From contig NZ_CP012201.1 in the NCBI RefSeq assembly GCF_001191005.1, positions 2,604,001-2,668,000 on the forward strand: a DNA stretch of 64,000 nucleotides, in the 5' to 3' direction. Made by a program: the position numbers and the translations under genes. The notes under the pieces were generated by a model. It saw only the letters and a program-made list of their open reading frames with translations, ran no database searches and had not been told where the DNA came from. Within the stretch, counting starts at the first letter, position 1; every line of letters begins with the position of its first letter. The stretch comes from Massilia sp. NR 4-1 (GTDB taxonomy: Bacteria; Pseudomonadota; Gammaproteobacteria; Burkholderiales; Burkholderiaceae_D). Positions 8,488 to 16,148 of the stretch are shown in pieces.

Positions 8488-9024
8488 TTAATCAAGCAAA
8501 TCCCGCATATCGTCGGCGTGTTCTTCCTCGACTGCCATGATCTTGATCAACAGTTGGCGCGTTGTGGGATCGGACTCGCCAATCTGTTCGATCATCTGGC
8601 GGTAAGACTCGATGGCGACGCGCTCGGCCACCAGATTGGCGCGCACCATGGCCTGGACCTCCGTGGAGTCATCATACTCGGCATGGCTGCGATCAAGCAA
8701 CGTTGCCGGGTTGAAATCGGGCTCGCCGTTGAGCTGGATGATGCGCTCGGCCAGCCAGTCGGCGTGCTCCTGTTCTTGCTGGGCATGCTCCAGAAATTCG
8801 GCCTTGATCGTGCTGTTCTGCCGGCCGCTCACGGTGTAATAGTGCCGTTTATAGCGGTTGATGCAGACCAGCTCGGTGGCCAGGGCGTCGTTCAGCATGG
8901 TGACGATGGCGGCGCGGTCGCCCTTATAGCCTTGCGTCACCGGGCCGTCGGCCAGATTGGCGGCGGCGGCGCGGGTGGCGGCCTGGTCGATGCCCTTGGG
9001 CGGGGTGGAGATAATTTGCGGCAT
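8488..9024 (-). CDS. Ferritin-like domain protein (bacterioferritin/Dps-like)
   Basis: A 178-residue, four-helix protein. It has the di-iron pattern of bacterioferritins: an early glutamate in LATELVCINRYKRHY, EHAQQEQEHADWLAERI, a middle ERVAIESYRQMIEQIGESDP helix, and a final AVEEEHADDMRDLL. Such proteins store iron or detoxify peroxide. There is no signal peptide. It lies 18 bases downstream of the OmpA-type lipoprotein gene, inside what looks like a single stress operon from 10324 to 7324. Confidence 0.82.
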   Translation of the reverse strand: MPQIISTPPKGIDQAATRAAAANLADGPVTQGYKGDRAAIVTMLNDALATELVCINRYKRHYYTVSGRQNSTIKAEFLEHAQQEQEHADWLAERIIQLNGEPDFNPATLLDRSHAEYDDSTEVQAMVRANLVAERVAIESYRQMIEQIGESDPTTRQLLIKIMAVEEEHADDMRDLLD

Positions 9025-9042
9025 GATGGTCCTTTACAGAGG

Positions 9043-9915
9043 TTAGCGGCGCGCCGCGATCGGGCTATTGGCTTCGGACAGCACGATTTCGACGCGGCGG
9101 TTGAGCTGGCGGTCGCCCGAGGTGCCATTGCCGGCCACCGGATAGGCTTCGCCATAGCCGCGCGTTTCGACCCGGCTGCGCTCGATGCCCATGCCCACCA
9201 GGGCGGCGCGCACGGCTTCGGCGCGGCGCTGCGACAGCTGCAGATTGTGGGCGGCGGTGCCGGTGCTGTCGGTAAAGCCTTCGACCAGCACGCTGCGCTC
9301 GGGGTTCTGCTGCAGCACGTCGGCCAGCTTGCGGGCCACGGCCATGCCCTGCGCGGTCAGCTGCGACTGGTCGACATTGAACAGCACGTCGCCGAAGGTG
9401 ATGACAGTGCCGCGCTCGGTTTTCTGGGCTTGCAGGTCGGCCAGCTGGGCCGCCAGGCGGTCGGCCTGGGCTTGGGCGTCGCGCTGGGCGGCAGTGGCAT
9501 TGGCGGCCTGCAGCTGCGCCTGTTCGGCGCTGCGCTTGGCCTGTTCCGCCTCGGCCGTGCGCGCTTGCAGGCGCACCTGGTCGCGCTGGCGCGCGGCGTC
9601 GGCCAGGCCGGCTTCGGCCGATTTGGCTTTCGCCACTTCCTGCGCCGTGGCGATGCGCTGCTTGGCGACATAGGCCAGCTTGTCGATCTCGTTCAGGCTT
9701 TCGCGGCGGGCGGCGGCGGCATTGGCCTGGTCCAGGGCTGCGCCGGCCTGGACCAGCTCGGGCTGGGCATACTGGGCCACGGCGGGGCTGCCTTGCGCCG
9801 AACTGAAATCGGCGCGCGCCTGTTCCAGCAGGCTGGTGGTGGTGGGCGTGCTGGAGCAGGCGGCCAGGCCCAGGGCCAGCAGCAGGGCGGCGGGTTTGAG
9901 CAAGAGTTTGTGCAT
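9043..9915 (-). CDS. OmpA-family lipoprotein with DUF4398-like N-terminus
   Basis: A 290-residue protein: lipoprotein signal with lipobox LAAC (about residues 17-20), an alanine/glutamine-rich helical region with long coiled-coil potential (about 30-170), and a C-terminal OmpA domain (about 175-280) including VEGFTDSTGTAAHNLQLSQR. It should anchor in the outer membrane and bind peptidoglycan. It follows the 9950-10324 lipoprotein by 34 bases; the two probably work together. Confidence 0.87.
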   Translation of the reverse strand: MHKLLLKPAALLLALGLAACSSTPTTTSLLEQARADFSSAQGSPAVAQYAQPELVQAGAALDQANAAAARRESLNEIDKLAYVAKQRIATAQEVAKAKSAEAGLADAARQRDQVRLQARTAEAEQAKRSAEQAQLQAANATAAQRDAQAQADRLAAQLADLQAQKTERGTVITFGDVLFNVDQSQLTAQGMAVARKLADVLQQNPERSVLVEGFTDSTGTAAHNLQLSQRRAEAVRAALVGMGIERSRVETRGYGEAYPVAGNGTSGDRQLNRRVEIVLSEANSPIAARR

Positions 9916-9949
9916 GATCGGTCCTTTCGTTCAGGCTGGTTTTTCGGGC

Positions 9950-10324
9950 TTATTTATTGGCACGGTCGAGTTCCTCGCGCAGCACGCGCAAGTCTTCCTG
10001 CAAGGCGTCGACGGCATTCGTGGCCTTGGTCGAATTGGCCTTGCTTTGCGCCAGGCGGGCATCGGCCTGGGCTTGCTGGGCCAGATCCTGGGCCAGCTGG
10101 TAATCGCGGGCGGCCAGCGCCTGGCTGGCGCGCAGCATTTTGTCGCGGGCCGAGCTCAGCTCGTCCGGCGCCAGCTCAGCCGCACCGGACGAACCGGCGC
10201 TTTCCACCGCTTCGCGCGAGGCTGCCACATCGGCGGTGGCCGGGGTTTTCAGACCGCTGGCGCAGCCGCTCAGCAGTACGAGGGACAAGCCGCACAGGGC
10301 GGGCCAGAGTTTGCTTGGGGCCAT
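9950..10324 (-). CDS. DUF4398-type lipoprotein
   Basis: A 124-residue lipoprotein with lipobox LSGC (about residues 18-21), then a helical domain rich in Ala, Gln and Asp (ELSSARDKMLRASQALAARD and following), typical of DUF4398. The C-terminus may form a coiled coil. First gene of the six-gene minus-strand operon (10324 to 7324). Start at 10324 has AAGGAG six bases upstream. Confidence 0.8.
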   Translation of the reverse strand: MAPSKLWPALCGLSLVLLSGCASGLKTPATADVAASREAVESAGSSGAAELAPDELSSARDKMLRASQALAARDYQLAQDLAQQAQADARLAQSKANSTKATNAVDALQEDLRVLREELDRANK

Positions 10325-10358
10325 GTCGTTCTCCTTGTTTGCGTTGAAGGTAGTGCCT

Positions 10359-10400
10359 TTATAAGGCGGGCCGCCGCGCGCTTTCTGTACGCAGACGCAC
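10359..10400 (-). promoter_or_regulatory. Crp/Fnr-type class II promoter of the DUF4398-OmpA-ferritin-YqjDE operon
   Basis: Minus strand: GTGCGTCTGCGTAC (10400-10387), 22 bp, then TTATAA (10364-10359). It faces away from the site at 10427, which serves the divergent AsmA gene. Confidence 0.65.
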
Positions 10401-10426
10401 ATACCGTCCAGCCTGTGCCGCCTTGC

Positions 10427-10468
10427 GTGCGGGAGCGCACACAGCGCCTTGCCGCCGTGAGTTAGGCT
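10427..10468 (+). promoter_or_regulatory. Crp/Fnr-type class II promoter of the AsmA gene
   Basis: GTGCGGGAGCGCAC (10427-10440), 22 bp, then TAGGCT (10463-10468). A start near 10475 excludes the earlier in-frame ATG at 10423. Confidence 0.6.
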
Positions 10469-10503
10469 TTGGTATGCTCCGAAAAAAAATGAAAGTTACG
10501 CAT

Positions 10504-12579
10504 ATGAGCCTGTCCCGCCGCACCAAGCTTGCCCTCGCCGCCGGAGGCGTGCTGCTCGCCGTTCCCGCCGCCGCCCTGATCGTTCTCTACCACTACGACT
10601 GGAATAAAGCCCGGCCCTGGCTGAACGAGAAAGTCAGCGCCGCCATCGAACGCCCCTTCGCCATCCGCGGCACTCTGGCGCTGAGCTGGCAACGCCAGCC
10701 GCAGGAGCTGGGCTGGCGCAGCCTCGTGCCTTGGCCGCACCTGCTGGCGCGCGATGTCCACCTGGGCAACCCCGCGCCCATGCTGGCGGCCGCCACGCAC
10801 AGCGGCGACGCGGTGCCGGCCGATATGGCCAGCGCGGCCGAGCTGTCCTTCTCGCTCAATCCACTGGCGCTGCTGGAGCAGAAGATTACGATCCCGCTGC
10901 TGAGCTTCACGGCGCCCCAGGTGTATCTGCAGCGCACCGCCGACGGCAAGAACAACTGGACCTTCCAGCAGAACCGGCAATCGCCCTGGCGGCTCGACTT
11001 GCAGCGCGTGGTGTTCAGCAAGGGCAGCGTGCGCCTGGTGGACGCACCGCAGCATATCGATGCCACGGCCCACCTCGACACGCTGGCGCAGGACAGCCAG
11101 TACGGCGTGTCCTGGCGCGCCGAGGGGCGCTGGAACAAGCAGCCCGTCAGCGGCCAGGGCAAGGCCGGCGCCGTGCTCTCGCTGCAGGGCGACCAGCCGT
11201 TCCCGCTGCAGGGCAAGGTCCAGGTCGGCCTGGTGAATATCGCCGCCGAGGGCACGCTGACGCGGCCGCTGCAACTGGCCGCCATCGACTTCCGTCTCAA
11301 GGTCGGCGGCGCCAGCATGGCGCGCCTGTACGCGCTGACCGGCCTGGTGCTGCCGGAAACGCCGCCCTTCGCCACCGAAGGCCGCCTGCGCGGCACCCTG
11401 GCCGGCCGGCACAACCGCTGGACCTACGAGCAGTTCACCGGCCGCGTCGGCTCCAGCGATATCGCCGGCCAGCTGGTGTACGAACAAAAGCAGCCGCGCG
11501 GCCACTTGAGCGGTACGGTGCAGTCGAAGCTGCTGCAATTTGCCGACCTCGGCCCGCTGATCGGTGCCGACTCCAACGCCAGCAAGCAGGCGCGCGGCCT
11601 GCCGGCCGTACAGCCGAGCGAGAAAGTGCTGCCGGTGGAAACCTTCAAGACCGAGCGCTGGACCAGCATCGACGCCGACGTCAGCTACCGCGCCGCGCGC
11701 ATCGTGCGCACCGAGCAGCTGCCGATCAGCCATCTGGAAACCGAATTCCACCTGCGCGATGGCGTGCTCAAGCTGACGCCCCTGAACTTCGATTTCGCCG
11801 GCGGCAAGCTGGCCTCCACCGTCACCCTCGACGGCAGCGGGCGCGATGCCAAGAACGCCATCCGCGCCGACCTGGCCGCCAGCGCGCGCGGCATCCGCTT
11901 GAAGGAATTGTTCCCGCACCTGCCGCAATTGCAGGCCACCGTGGGCGTAATCAATGCCGACACCAGGCTCAGCGCCACCGGCAACTCGGTCGCCACCCTG
12001 CTGGCGCAATCGAATGGCGAACTGAAGACGCGCATCAGCCAGGGCCAGATCAGCAAGCTGCTGCTGGAGCAGATGGGCTTGAACATCGGCAGCATCGTGC
12101 TGACCAAATTGGTGGGCGACAAGCAGGTCAAGCTGAACTGCCTGGCGGGCGACTTCGCCGTCACCGACGGCCTGGCGCAGACGCGCAGCTTCATCGTCGA
12201 CACCGAGGACGCCACGGTGCGCATCAGCGGTGCCGTCAGCCTGGACGACGAACGCCTCGACCTGACCATGAAGCCCGACAGCAAGGGCCTGCGCATCATC
12301 TCGCTGCGCTCGCCGATCTATGTGCGTGGCACCTTCAAGCGCCCCGACGTCGACATCGACAAGGGCGTGCTGGCCCTGCGCGCCGGCGGCGCCATTGCCC
12401 TGGCCACCTTGGCGGCGCCGGTGGCCGCGCTGGCGCCCCTGATCAGCGGCGGCGGCAGCAGCGACACGCCCTGCGCTCCGCTGCTGGCCGAGGCCGCGCG
12501 CAAGCCGGTGGCGCCGCCGCCCGGCAAGAAGCTGGCGCCGCGGCGCCAAGGCCAGGAATACGTAAGCAAGCGTAACTAA
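10504..12579 (+). CDS. AsmA-family protein
   Basis: A 691-residue protein: one N-terminal transmembrane anchor (about 10-33), then a long, mostly beta, periplasmic domain with the AsmA N-terminal pattern (YHYDWNKARPWLNEKVSAAI) and the AsmA C-terminal domain (about 430-610, with LLAQSNGELKTRISQG and a final DVDIDKGVLALRAG). AsmA-like proteins are thought to carry or shape phospholipids between the membranes. ATG 10489 is a possible alternative start. It fits an envelope-maintenance regulon. Confidence 0.87.
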   Translation: MSLSRRTKLALAAGGVLLAVPAAALIVLYHYDWNKARPWLNEKVSAAIERPFAIRGTLALSWQRQPQELGWRSLVPWPHLLARDVHLGNPAPMLAAATHSGDAVPADMASAAELSFSLNPLALLEQKITIPLLSFTAPQVYLQRTADGKNNWTFQQNRQSPWRLDLQRVVFSKGSVRLVDAPQHIDATAHLDTLAQDSQYGVSWRAEGRWNKQPVSGQGKAGAVLSLQGDQPFPLQGKVQVGLVNIAAEGTLTRPLQLAAIDFRLKVGGASMARLYALTGLVLPETPPFATEGRLRGTLAGRHNRWTYEQFTGRVGSSDIAGQLVYEQKQPRGHLSGTVQSKLLQFADLGPLIGADSNASKQARGLPAVQPSEKVLPVETFKTERWTSIDADVSYRAARIVRTEQLPISHLETEFHLRDGVLKLTPLNFDFAGGKLASTVTLDGSGRDAKNAIRADLAASARGIRLKELFPHLPQLQATVGVINADTRLSATGNSVATLLAQSNGELKTRISQGQISKLLLEQMGLNIGSIVLTKLVGDKQVKLNCLAGDFAVTDGLAQTRSFIVDTEDATVRISGAVSLDDERLDLTMKPDSKGLRIISLRSPIYVRGTFKRPDVDIDKGVLALRAGGAIALATLAAPVAALAPLISGGGSSDTPCAPLLAEAARKPVAPPPGKKLAPRRQGQEYVSKRN

Positions 12580-12621
12580 GTGAGCTGACGAACAGAGCGC
12601 ATGGGCCACCCGTTCTATGCT
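12580..12621 (+). promoter_or_regulatory. Crp/Fnr-type class II promoter of the OsmB-like gene
   Basis: GTGAGCTGACGAAC (12580-12593), 22 bp, then TATGCT (12616-12621). The site overlaps the last codon region of the AsmA gene. Confidence 0.6.
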
Positions 12622-12665
12622 GGTTTCCGCCAAGCCCGCGCGGCTGCACACACAAGGAGATCATC

Positions 12666-12887
12666 ATGCACATCAAGAAAATCATGACCGGCGGCGTACT
12701 GCTGACCGCCCTCTTCGGCCTGAGCGCCTGTTCGAATATGTCGCAGCAGGACCGTAACACGGCCATCGGCGCCGGCGTCGGCGCCGTGGCCGGCTCCGTG
12801 CTGTCGGGCGGCAGCGCTGTCGGCACCGTGGGCGGCGCCGCCGTCGGCGGCGTGATCGGCAACCAGGTCAACAAGCCGCCGCGTTAA
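12666..12887 (+). CDS. osmB: OsmB-like glycine-zipper lipoprotein
   Basis: A 73-residue lipoprotein with lipobox LSAC (about residues 19-22) and a short SNMSQQDRNTAIGAG stretch leading into a glycine zipper that fills the rest of the protein. Length and layout match E. coli OsmB, an osmotically induced outer-membrane lipoprotein. The gene symbol is by resemblance. Shine-Dalgarno AAGGAG upstream. It lies directly between the AsmA gene and the convergent Crp/Fnr-type regulator. Confidence 0.8.
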   Translation: MHIKKIMTGGVLLTALFGLSACSNMSQQDRNTAIGAGVGAVAGSVLSGGSAVGTVGGAAVGGVIGNQVNKPPR

Positions 12888-12914
12888 GCCCCGCCTTGCC
12901 GGGCAGCGCCAACC

Positions 12915-13661
12915 TTAGAGGAAGACGCTGCCCATCCCGATACTGCCATCGTCCTTGACCAGCTCGTAACAGCCGCAGGACGCCGCCTCCAGCCCCGCCG
13001 AATCCAGAATCTCGATATTGCCCCGGCTATAGCTGATCAGCCCCTGCTGCTGCAGGGCGCTGGCGGCCTTGGTCACGCCGACGCGGCGCACGCCGAGCGC
13101 GTGGGCCAGGAATTCATGCGTCAGATGAAAGCGTTCCGACTGCAGCCGGTCGCGCGTCACCAGCAGGGTGCGCGCCAGGCGCGCTTCCAGCACGTGGAAG
13201 CGGCTGCACACGGCGATCTGGATGGCTTGCGCCAGCAGCGCATCGGTATAGCGCGACAGCAGGCGCTGCAGGGATTCCATATGCGCGAACTCGCGGCAGA
13301 AGTCGCCCGACTCCATGCGCAGCACATAGCCGGCGCGCTGCACCACGGCGCGCACCTGGGCCGTCTGATGGCCGAGCGCGACCGAGGCGCCGAGCATGCC
13401 TTCGCGCCCCACCGCGCCCACCTCCAGCGTCATGCGGCCTTCGGCCACGGCCAGCAGGCAGACCAGGGCGTCGAGCGGGAAGTAGAGATGGGTAATCGGC
13501 TGGCCCGGCTCGAACAGCACTTCGCCCACGTCCACCATCGCCAGCTCGCACAGGGATTGGATGTGGTCCAGATCGTCCTCGGGCAAGCTCGCCAGCAGGC
13601 GGTTGCTGCCGCGGGAGGGAATCAGGGCGCTGCCATGAGCGGTGTCAAAGTTAACAATCAT
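12915..13661 (-). CDS. Crp/Fnr-family transcriptional regulator, likely master of the envelope regulon
   Basis: A 248-residue regulator: cyclic-nucleotide-binding-type beta-roll (about 20-130), dimer helix (about 130-165), and a winged helix-turn-helix (about 178-220) with recognition helix in LGVRRVGVTKAASALQQQG. There is no N-terminal cysteine cluster, so no Fnr-type iron-sulphur sensor; cAMP-contact residues of Crp are not obvious either, so the signal is unknown. Its own promoter carries the same 14-bp palindrome as about ten neighbouring promoters. Binding of this protein to those sites is my inference. Confidence 0.85.
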   Translation of the reverse strand: MIVNFDTAHGSALIPSRGSNRLLASLPEDDLDHIQSLCELAMVDVGEVLFEPGQPITHLYFPLDALVCLLAVAEGRMTLEVGAVGREGMLGASVALGHQTAQVRAVVQRAGYVLRMESGDFCREFAHMESLQRLLSRYTDALLAQAIQIAVCSRFHVLEARLARTLLVTRDRLQSERFHLTHEFLAHALGVRRVGVTKAASALQQQGLISYSRGNIEILDSAGLEAASCGCYELVKDDGSIGMGSVFL

Positions 13662-13706
13662 CGCGGTCGGGTCAGAGTGGTCGGCTTCTGCACATCGGTC
13701 AGGACT

Positions 13707-13748
13707 AGCTTACTGGCAAGTATTTCCCCTGTATGTACGCTGACGCAC
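13707..13748 (-). promoter_or_regulatory. Crp/Fnr-type class II promoter of the regulator gene itself
   Basis: Minus strand: GTGCGTCAGCGTAC (13748-13735), 22 bp, then TAAGCT (13712-13707). This predicts positive autoregulation. Confidence 0.65.
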
Positions 13749-13777
13749 TGAAACGGCAGTGCCTGCGGGCCGACAAT
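13735..13777 (+). promoter_or_regulatory. Same palindrome read toward the glycine-zipper gene
   Basis: GTACGCTGACGCAC (13735-13748), 23 bp, then GACAAT (13772-13777). One site would serve both divergent genes; the -10 match is poorer on this side. Confidence 0.45.
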
Positions 13778-13809
13778 CACGGCATCGACATGCAATCGGA
13801 AAGCTCATC

Positions 13810-14472
13810 ATGACTCCCCTCATTCCCCCCGCCAGCAAACAACCCCTGCATCCGCTGCTGATGACGGCCGCCGTTGCCGTGCTGCTGTTCTGTTCGGTCG
13901 GCATCGCCGCCCTGATGGACTGGCTGCCCAGCTCCGCGGGACATGGCGCGCCGGCCGCCACGCCGGCGTTCAGCGCGCCGGCCGGCGCGGCCGGTGCCGC
14001 TGCGCCGCTGCAGGAGAACGCGCCGTTACCGCCCGCGCCGCCACCGGGCACCGGCCTGCGCCAGAACCAGTATGCCGCCGCGCCGGCCAGCAATGACGGC
14101 GGCGCCGCGAACTACAGCGCGCAAACCGCCGCAGCGCCCGCCGTCTGTCACCACTGCGGCGTGGTGGAGTCGGTGCGCACCATCCGCACCCGCGCCAACG
14201 GCAGCGGTGTCGGCGCGGCAGGCGGCGCGGTGGTGGGCGGCCTGCTGGGCCACCAGATCGGCGGCGGCAGCGGACGCGATCTGGCCACCATTGCCGGCGC
14301 CGTCGGCGGCGCCGTGGTCGGCAACCAGGTGGAAGGCAATATGAATGCGCGCACCAGCTATGAAGTGACGGTGCGCCTGGACGATGGCAAGCGGCGCACC
14401 TTCCACAGCGCCGCGGCCTGGCAGCAGGGCGAGCGCATCCGCGTCGTCAAAGGCCAATTGCGGCACGGCTAG
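13810..14472 (+). CDS. Membrane-anchored glycine-zipper 2TM-domain protein
   Basis: A 220-residue protein with one N-terminal transmembrane helix (about 15-40), a Pro/Ala-rich linker, and a C-terminal glycine-zipper domain (about 135-185) followed by a small beta-domain (TSYEVTVRLDDGKRRTFHSA). It resembles the lipoprotein at 6221 but is anchored by a helix instead of a lipid. A CxxC-like pair (VCHHCGVVES) precedes the zipper. Start 13810 is chosen because the frame extends upstream across the promoter. Confidence 0.82.
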   Translation: MTPLIPPASKQPLHPLLMTAAVAVLLFCSVGIAALMDWLPSSAGHGAPAATPAFSAPAGAAGAAAPLQENAPLPPAPPPGTGLRQNQYAAAPASNDGGAANYSAQTAAAPAVCHHCGVVESVRTIRTRANGSGVGAAGGAVVGGLLGHQIGGGSGRDLATIAGAVGGAVVGNQVEGNMNARTSYEVTVRLDDGKRRTFHSAAAWQQGERIRVVKGQLRHG

Positions 14473-14476
14473 TACT

Positions 14477-14518
14477 GTTCGTCAGCGTACAGAGTTAAAA
14501 GCTGAGACAGGCAACAAT
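14477..14518 (+). promoter_or_regulatory. Crp/Fnr-type class II promoter of the Lmo0937-family gene
   Basis: GTTCGTCAGCGTAC (14477-14490), 22 bp, then AACAAT (14513-14518). Confidence 0.5.
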
Positions 14519-14550
14519 CATCCCATCACCCCCACAACAAGGAGTCCATC

Positions 14551-14697
14551 ATGTTATACACACTGGCTGTTGTTCTCATCATTCTATGGCTGCTGGGTCT
14601 GGTCACGTCCTACACCATCGGCGGTTTCATCCACGTGCTGCTGGTGGTGGCCATCATCATGGTGCTGCTGCGCCTGATCAGCGGGCGCGGCGTCTAG
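14551..14697 (+). CDS. Lmo0937-family mini membrane protein
   Basis: A 48-residue protein made of two hydrophobic helices. It has the family sequence pattern MLYTLAVVLIILWLLGLVTS and then GGFIHVLLVVAI, ending in a basic tail. Function unknown; relatives occur in stress-response neighbourhoods. The ribosome site AAGGAG is eight bases upstream. Confidence 0.85.
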   Translation: MLYTLAVVLIILWLLGLVTSYTIGGFIHVLLVVAIIMVLLRLISGRGV

Positions 14698-14735
14698 TCC
14701 GCGTTGCGCGCCAGCCACTCCTGTTCCGCGGCGCT

Positions 14736-14777
14736 GTACACGAAGGTGCAGCGCCGCTTTCCGTTTAGGTCTACACT
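14736..14777 (+). promoter_or_regulatory. Probable promoter of the OmpA/glycine-zipper gene, degenerate palindrome
   Basis: TACACT (14772-14777) is a good -10. The 14-mer at the correct 22-bp spacing, GTACACGAAGGTGC, keeps only one good half-site, so regulator binding is doubtful. Confidence 0.35.
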
Positions 14778-14803
14778 TGCTGGACAATTCAGGAGGGACT
14801 GAC

Positions 14804-15490
14804 ATGAACTTCCAACACAAGGCATCCACCAAACCCCTGGCCGGCGCGCTGGCCCTGCTGCTGGCCCTGGCCGCCAGCGGCTGCGCCGACATGAACGCGA
14901 CGCAGCGCGGCACGGCCACCGGCGCCGGCATCGGTGCCGGCCTGGGCGCCATTCTCGGCGCCAGCACCGGTGGCGGCGGCAGCGGCCGCGCGGCCGGCGG
15001 CGCCGTACTGGGCGCGGCGGTCGGCGCCATCGCCGGCAATATCTGGTCGCAGCGCATGGAAGAGCAGAAACGGGCCATGGAGCAGGCCACCAAGGGCACC
15101 GGGGTGCAGGTCAGCCAGACCCCGGACAACCGGCTGAAGCTGGAAATCCCCAGCGATATTTCCTTCGACACCAACCGCTCCGACATCAAGGCCAACTTCC
15201 GCCCCATCCTCGACCGCTTCGCCAGCACGCTCAACGACAATCCCGCCGCCACGGTCAGCATCATCGGCCACACCGACAGCACCGGCAGCGACGCCATCAA
15301 CCAGCCCTTGTCCGTGGACCGCGCCTCGCATACGCGCGACTACCTCGCCACACGCGGCGTCTCGCCCACGCGCATCGTGGTCGAAGGCCGCGGCGCGCGC
15401 GAACCGATCGCCCCCAACGAGGACAATGCCGGCCGCGCCCGCAATCGTCGTGTAGAAATCTTTGTTGCCGAACCTCAGCCACGCAGCTGA
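14804..15490 (+). CDS. YiaD-like OmpA-family lipoprotein with glycine zipper
   Basis: A 228-residue lipoprotein: lipobox ASGC (about residues 23-26), a glycine zipper (about 40-80, AGIGAGLGAILGASTGGGGS), and a C-terminal OmpA domain (about 105-225) with GHTDSTGSDAINQPLSVDRA and NRRVEIFV. This is the YiaD arrangement. Start at 14804 follows AGGAGGG; the upstream TTG at 14777 lies within the -10. The next gene starts 23 bases later. Confidence 0.88.
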   Translation: MNFQHKASTKPLAGALALLLALAASGCADMNATQRGTATGAGIGAGLGAILGASTGGGGSGRAAGGAVLGAAVGAIAGNIWSQRMEEQKRAMEQATKGTGVQVSQTPDNRLKLEIPSDISFDTNRSDIKANFRPILDRFASTLNDNPAATVSIIGHTDSTGSDAINQPLSVDRASHTRDYLATRGVSPTRIVVEGRGAREPIAPNEDNAGRARNRRVEIFVAEPQPRS

Positions 15491-15513
15491 CACGGCGCCT
15501 CCGGAGTCCGCCC

Positions 15514-16059
15514 ATGCCCTTCCACCGCCCCACCCTGCTGGCCTGCACCCTGCTACTTCTGGGCAGCAGCGCCAGCGCCCAGACCCTCAAGCCCGGCCTA
15601 TGGGAGATGAATAACCGCATCGCCGGCGGCAGTCCGGAAACCATGCAGGCCATGACGCGTGCGCAAAAGGAAATGGCGAACCTGCCAGCCGACCAGCGCA
15701 AGATGCTGGAGCAGATGATGGCGCAGCGCGGCGTCGGCCTGAACCTGGGCGACGGCGGCGGCGTCAAGCTCACCTACTGCATGACCAAGGAAATGGCCGA
15801 AAAGCGCGAGCTGCCGGCCGGCCAGCCCGGCGACTGCCGCAGCACCAGCACCCCGGTCCCGGGCGGCATGAACGTCAGCTTCCAATGCAACAAGCCGCCC
15901 TCGCAAGGCAAAGGCCAGGTCATCTTCGAAGGCGACACCGGCTACACCATGCGCATGGATGTCACCAGCCAGGCCCACGGCGCGCCCCAGCAGATGATGG
16001 TCGAAGGCAGCGGCCGCTGGCTCAGCGCCGACTGCGGCGCCGCCCCCAAGCCGCGCTAA
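15514..16059 (+). CDS. DUF3617 periplasmic protein
   Basis: A 181-residue exported protein (signal 1-23, ending ASAQ). It has the DUF3617 start of mature protein (LKPGLWEMNNRI), a middle cysteine in VKLTYCMTKEMAE, and late cysteines at about 108, 121 and 174. DUF3617 is common in proteobacteria and has no known function. It is likely co-transcribed with the OmpA-family gene upstream and followed by a terminator hairpin. Confidence 0.82.
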   Translation: MPFHRPTLLACTLLLLGSSASAQTLKPGLWEMNNRIAGGSPETMQAMTRAQKEMANLPADQRKMLEQMMAQRGVGLNLGDGGGVKLTYCMTKEMAEKRELPAGQPGDCRSTSTPVPGGMNVSFQCNKPPSQGKGQVIFEGDTGYTMRMDVTSQAHGAPQQMMVEGSGRWLSADCGAAPKPR

Positions 16060-16084
16060 GCCCCACCGTGTGATCCAGCAAAAA

Positions 16085-16123
16085 AAATGTCCTACCTTGG
16101 TGTAATGCACCAGGGTAGGACAT
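16085..16123. terminator. TGTCC-type hairpin between convergent genes
   Basis: AATGTCCTACC..GGTG, a short loop, then CACC..GGTAGGACATT. It lies between convergent DUF3617 and aminotransferase genes and resembles hairpins at 28038 and 63370. Confidence 0.75.
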
Positions 16124-16148
16124 TCTTTGCTTTGGCGCAGAGGCGGGC

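Noticed and set aside
10423..10503. Longer N-terminus of the AsmA protein
   Set aside because: It begins within the promoter palindrome and would precede the predicted transcription start.
12562..12576. A second Crp/Fnr-type site GTAAGCAAGCGTAA before the OsmB-like gene
   Set aside because: It lies within the AsmA coding end, has poor arms and no -10 at the correct spacing.
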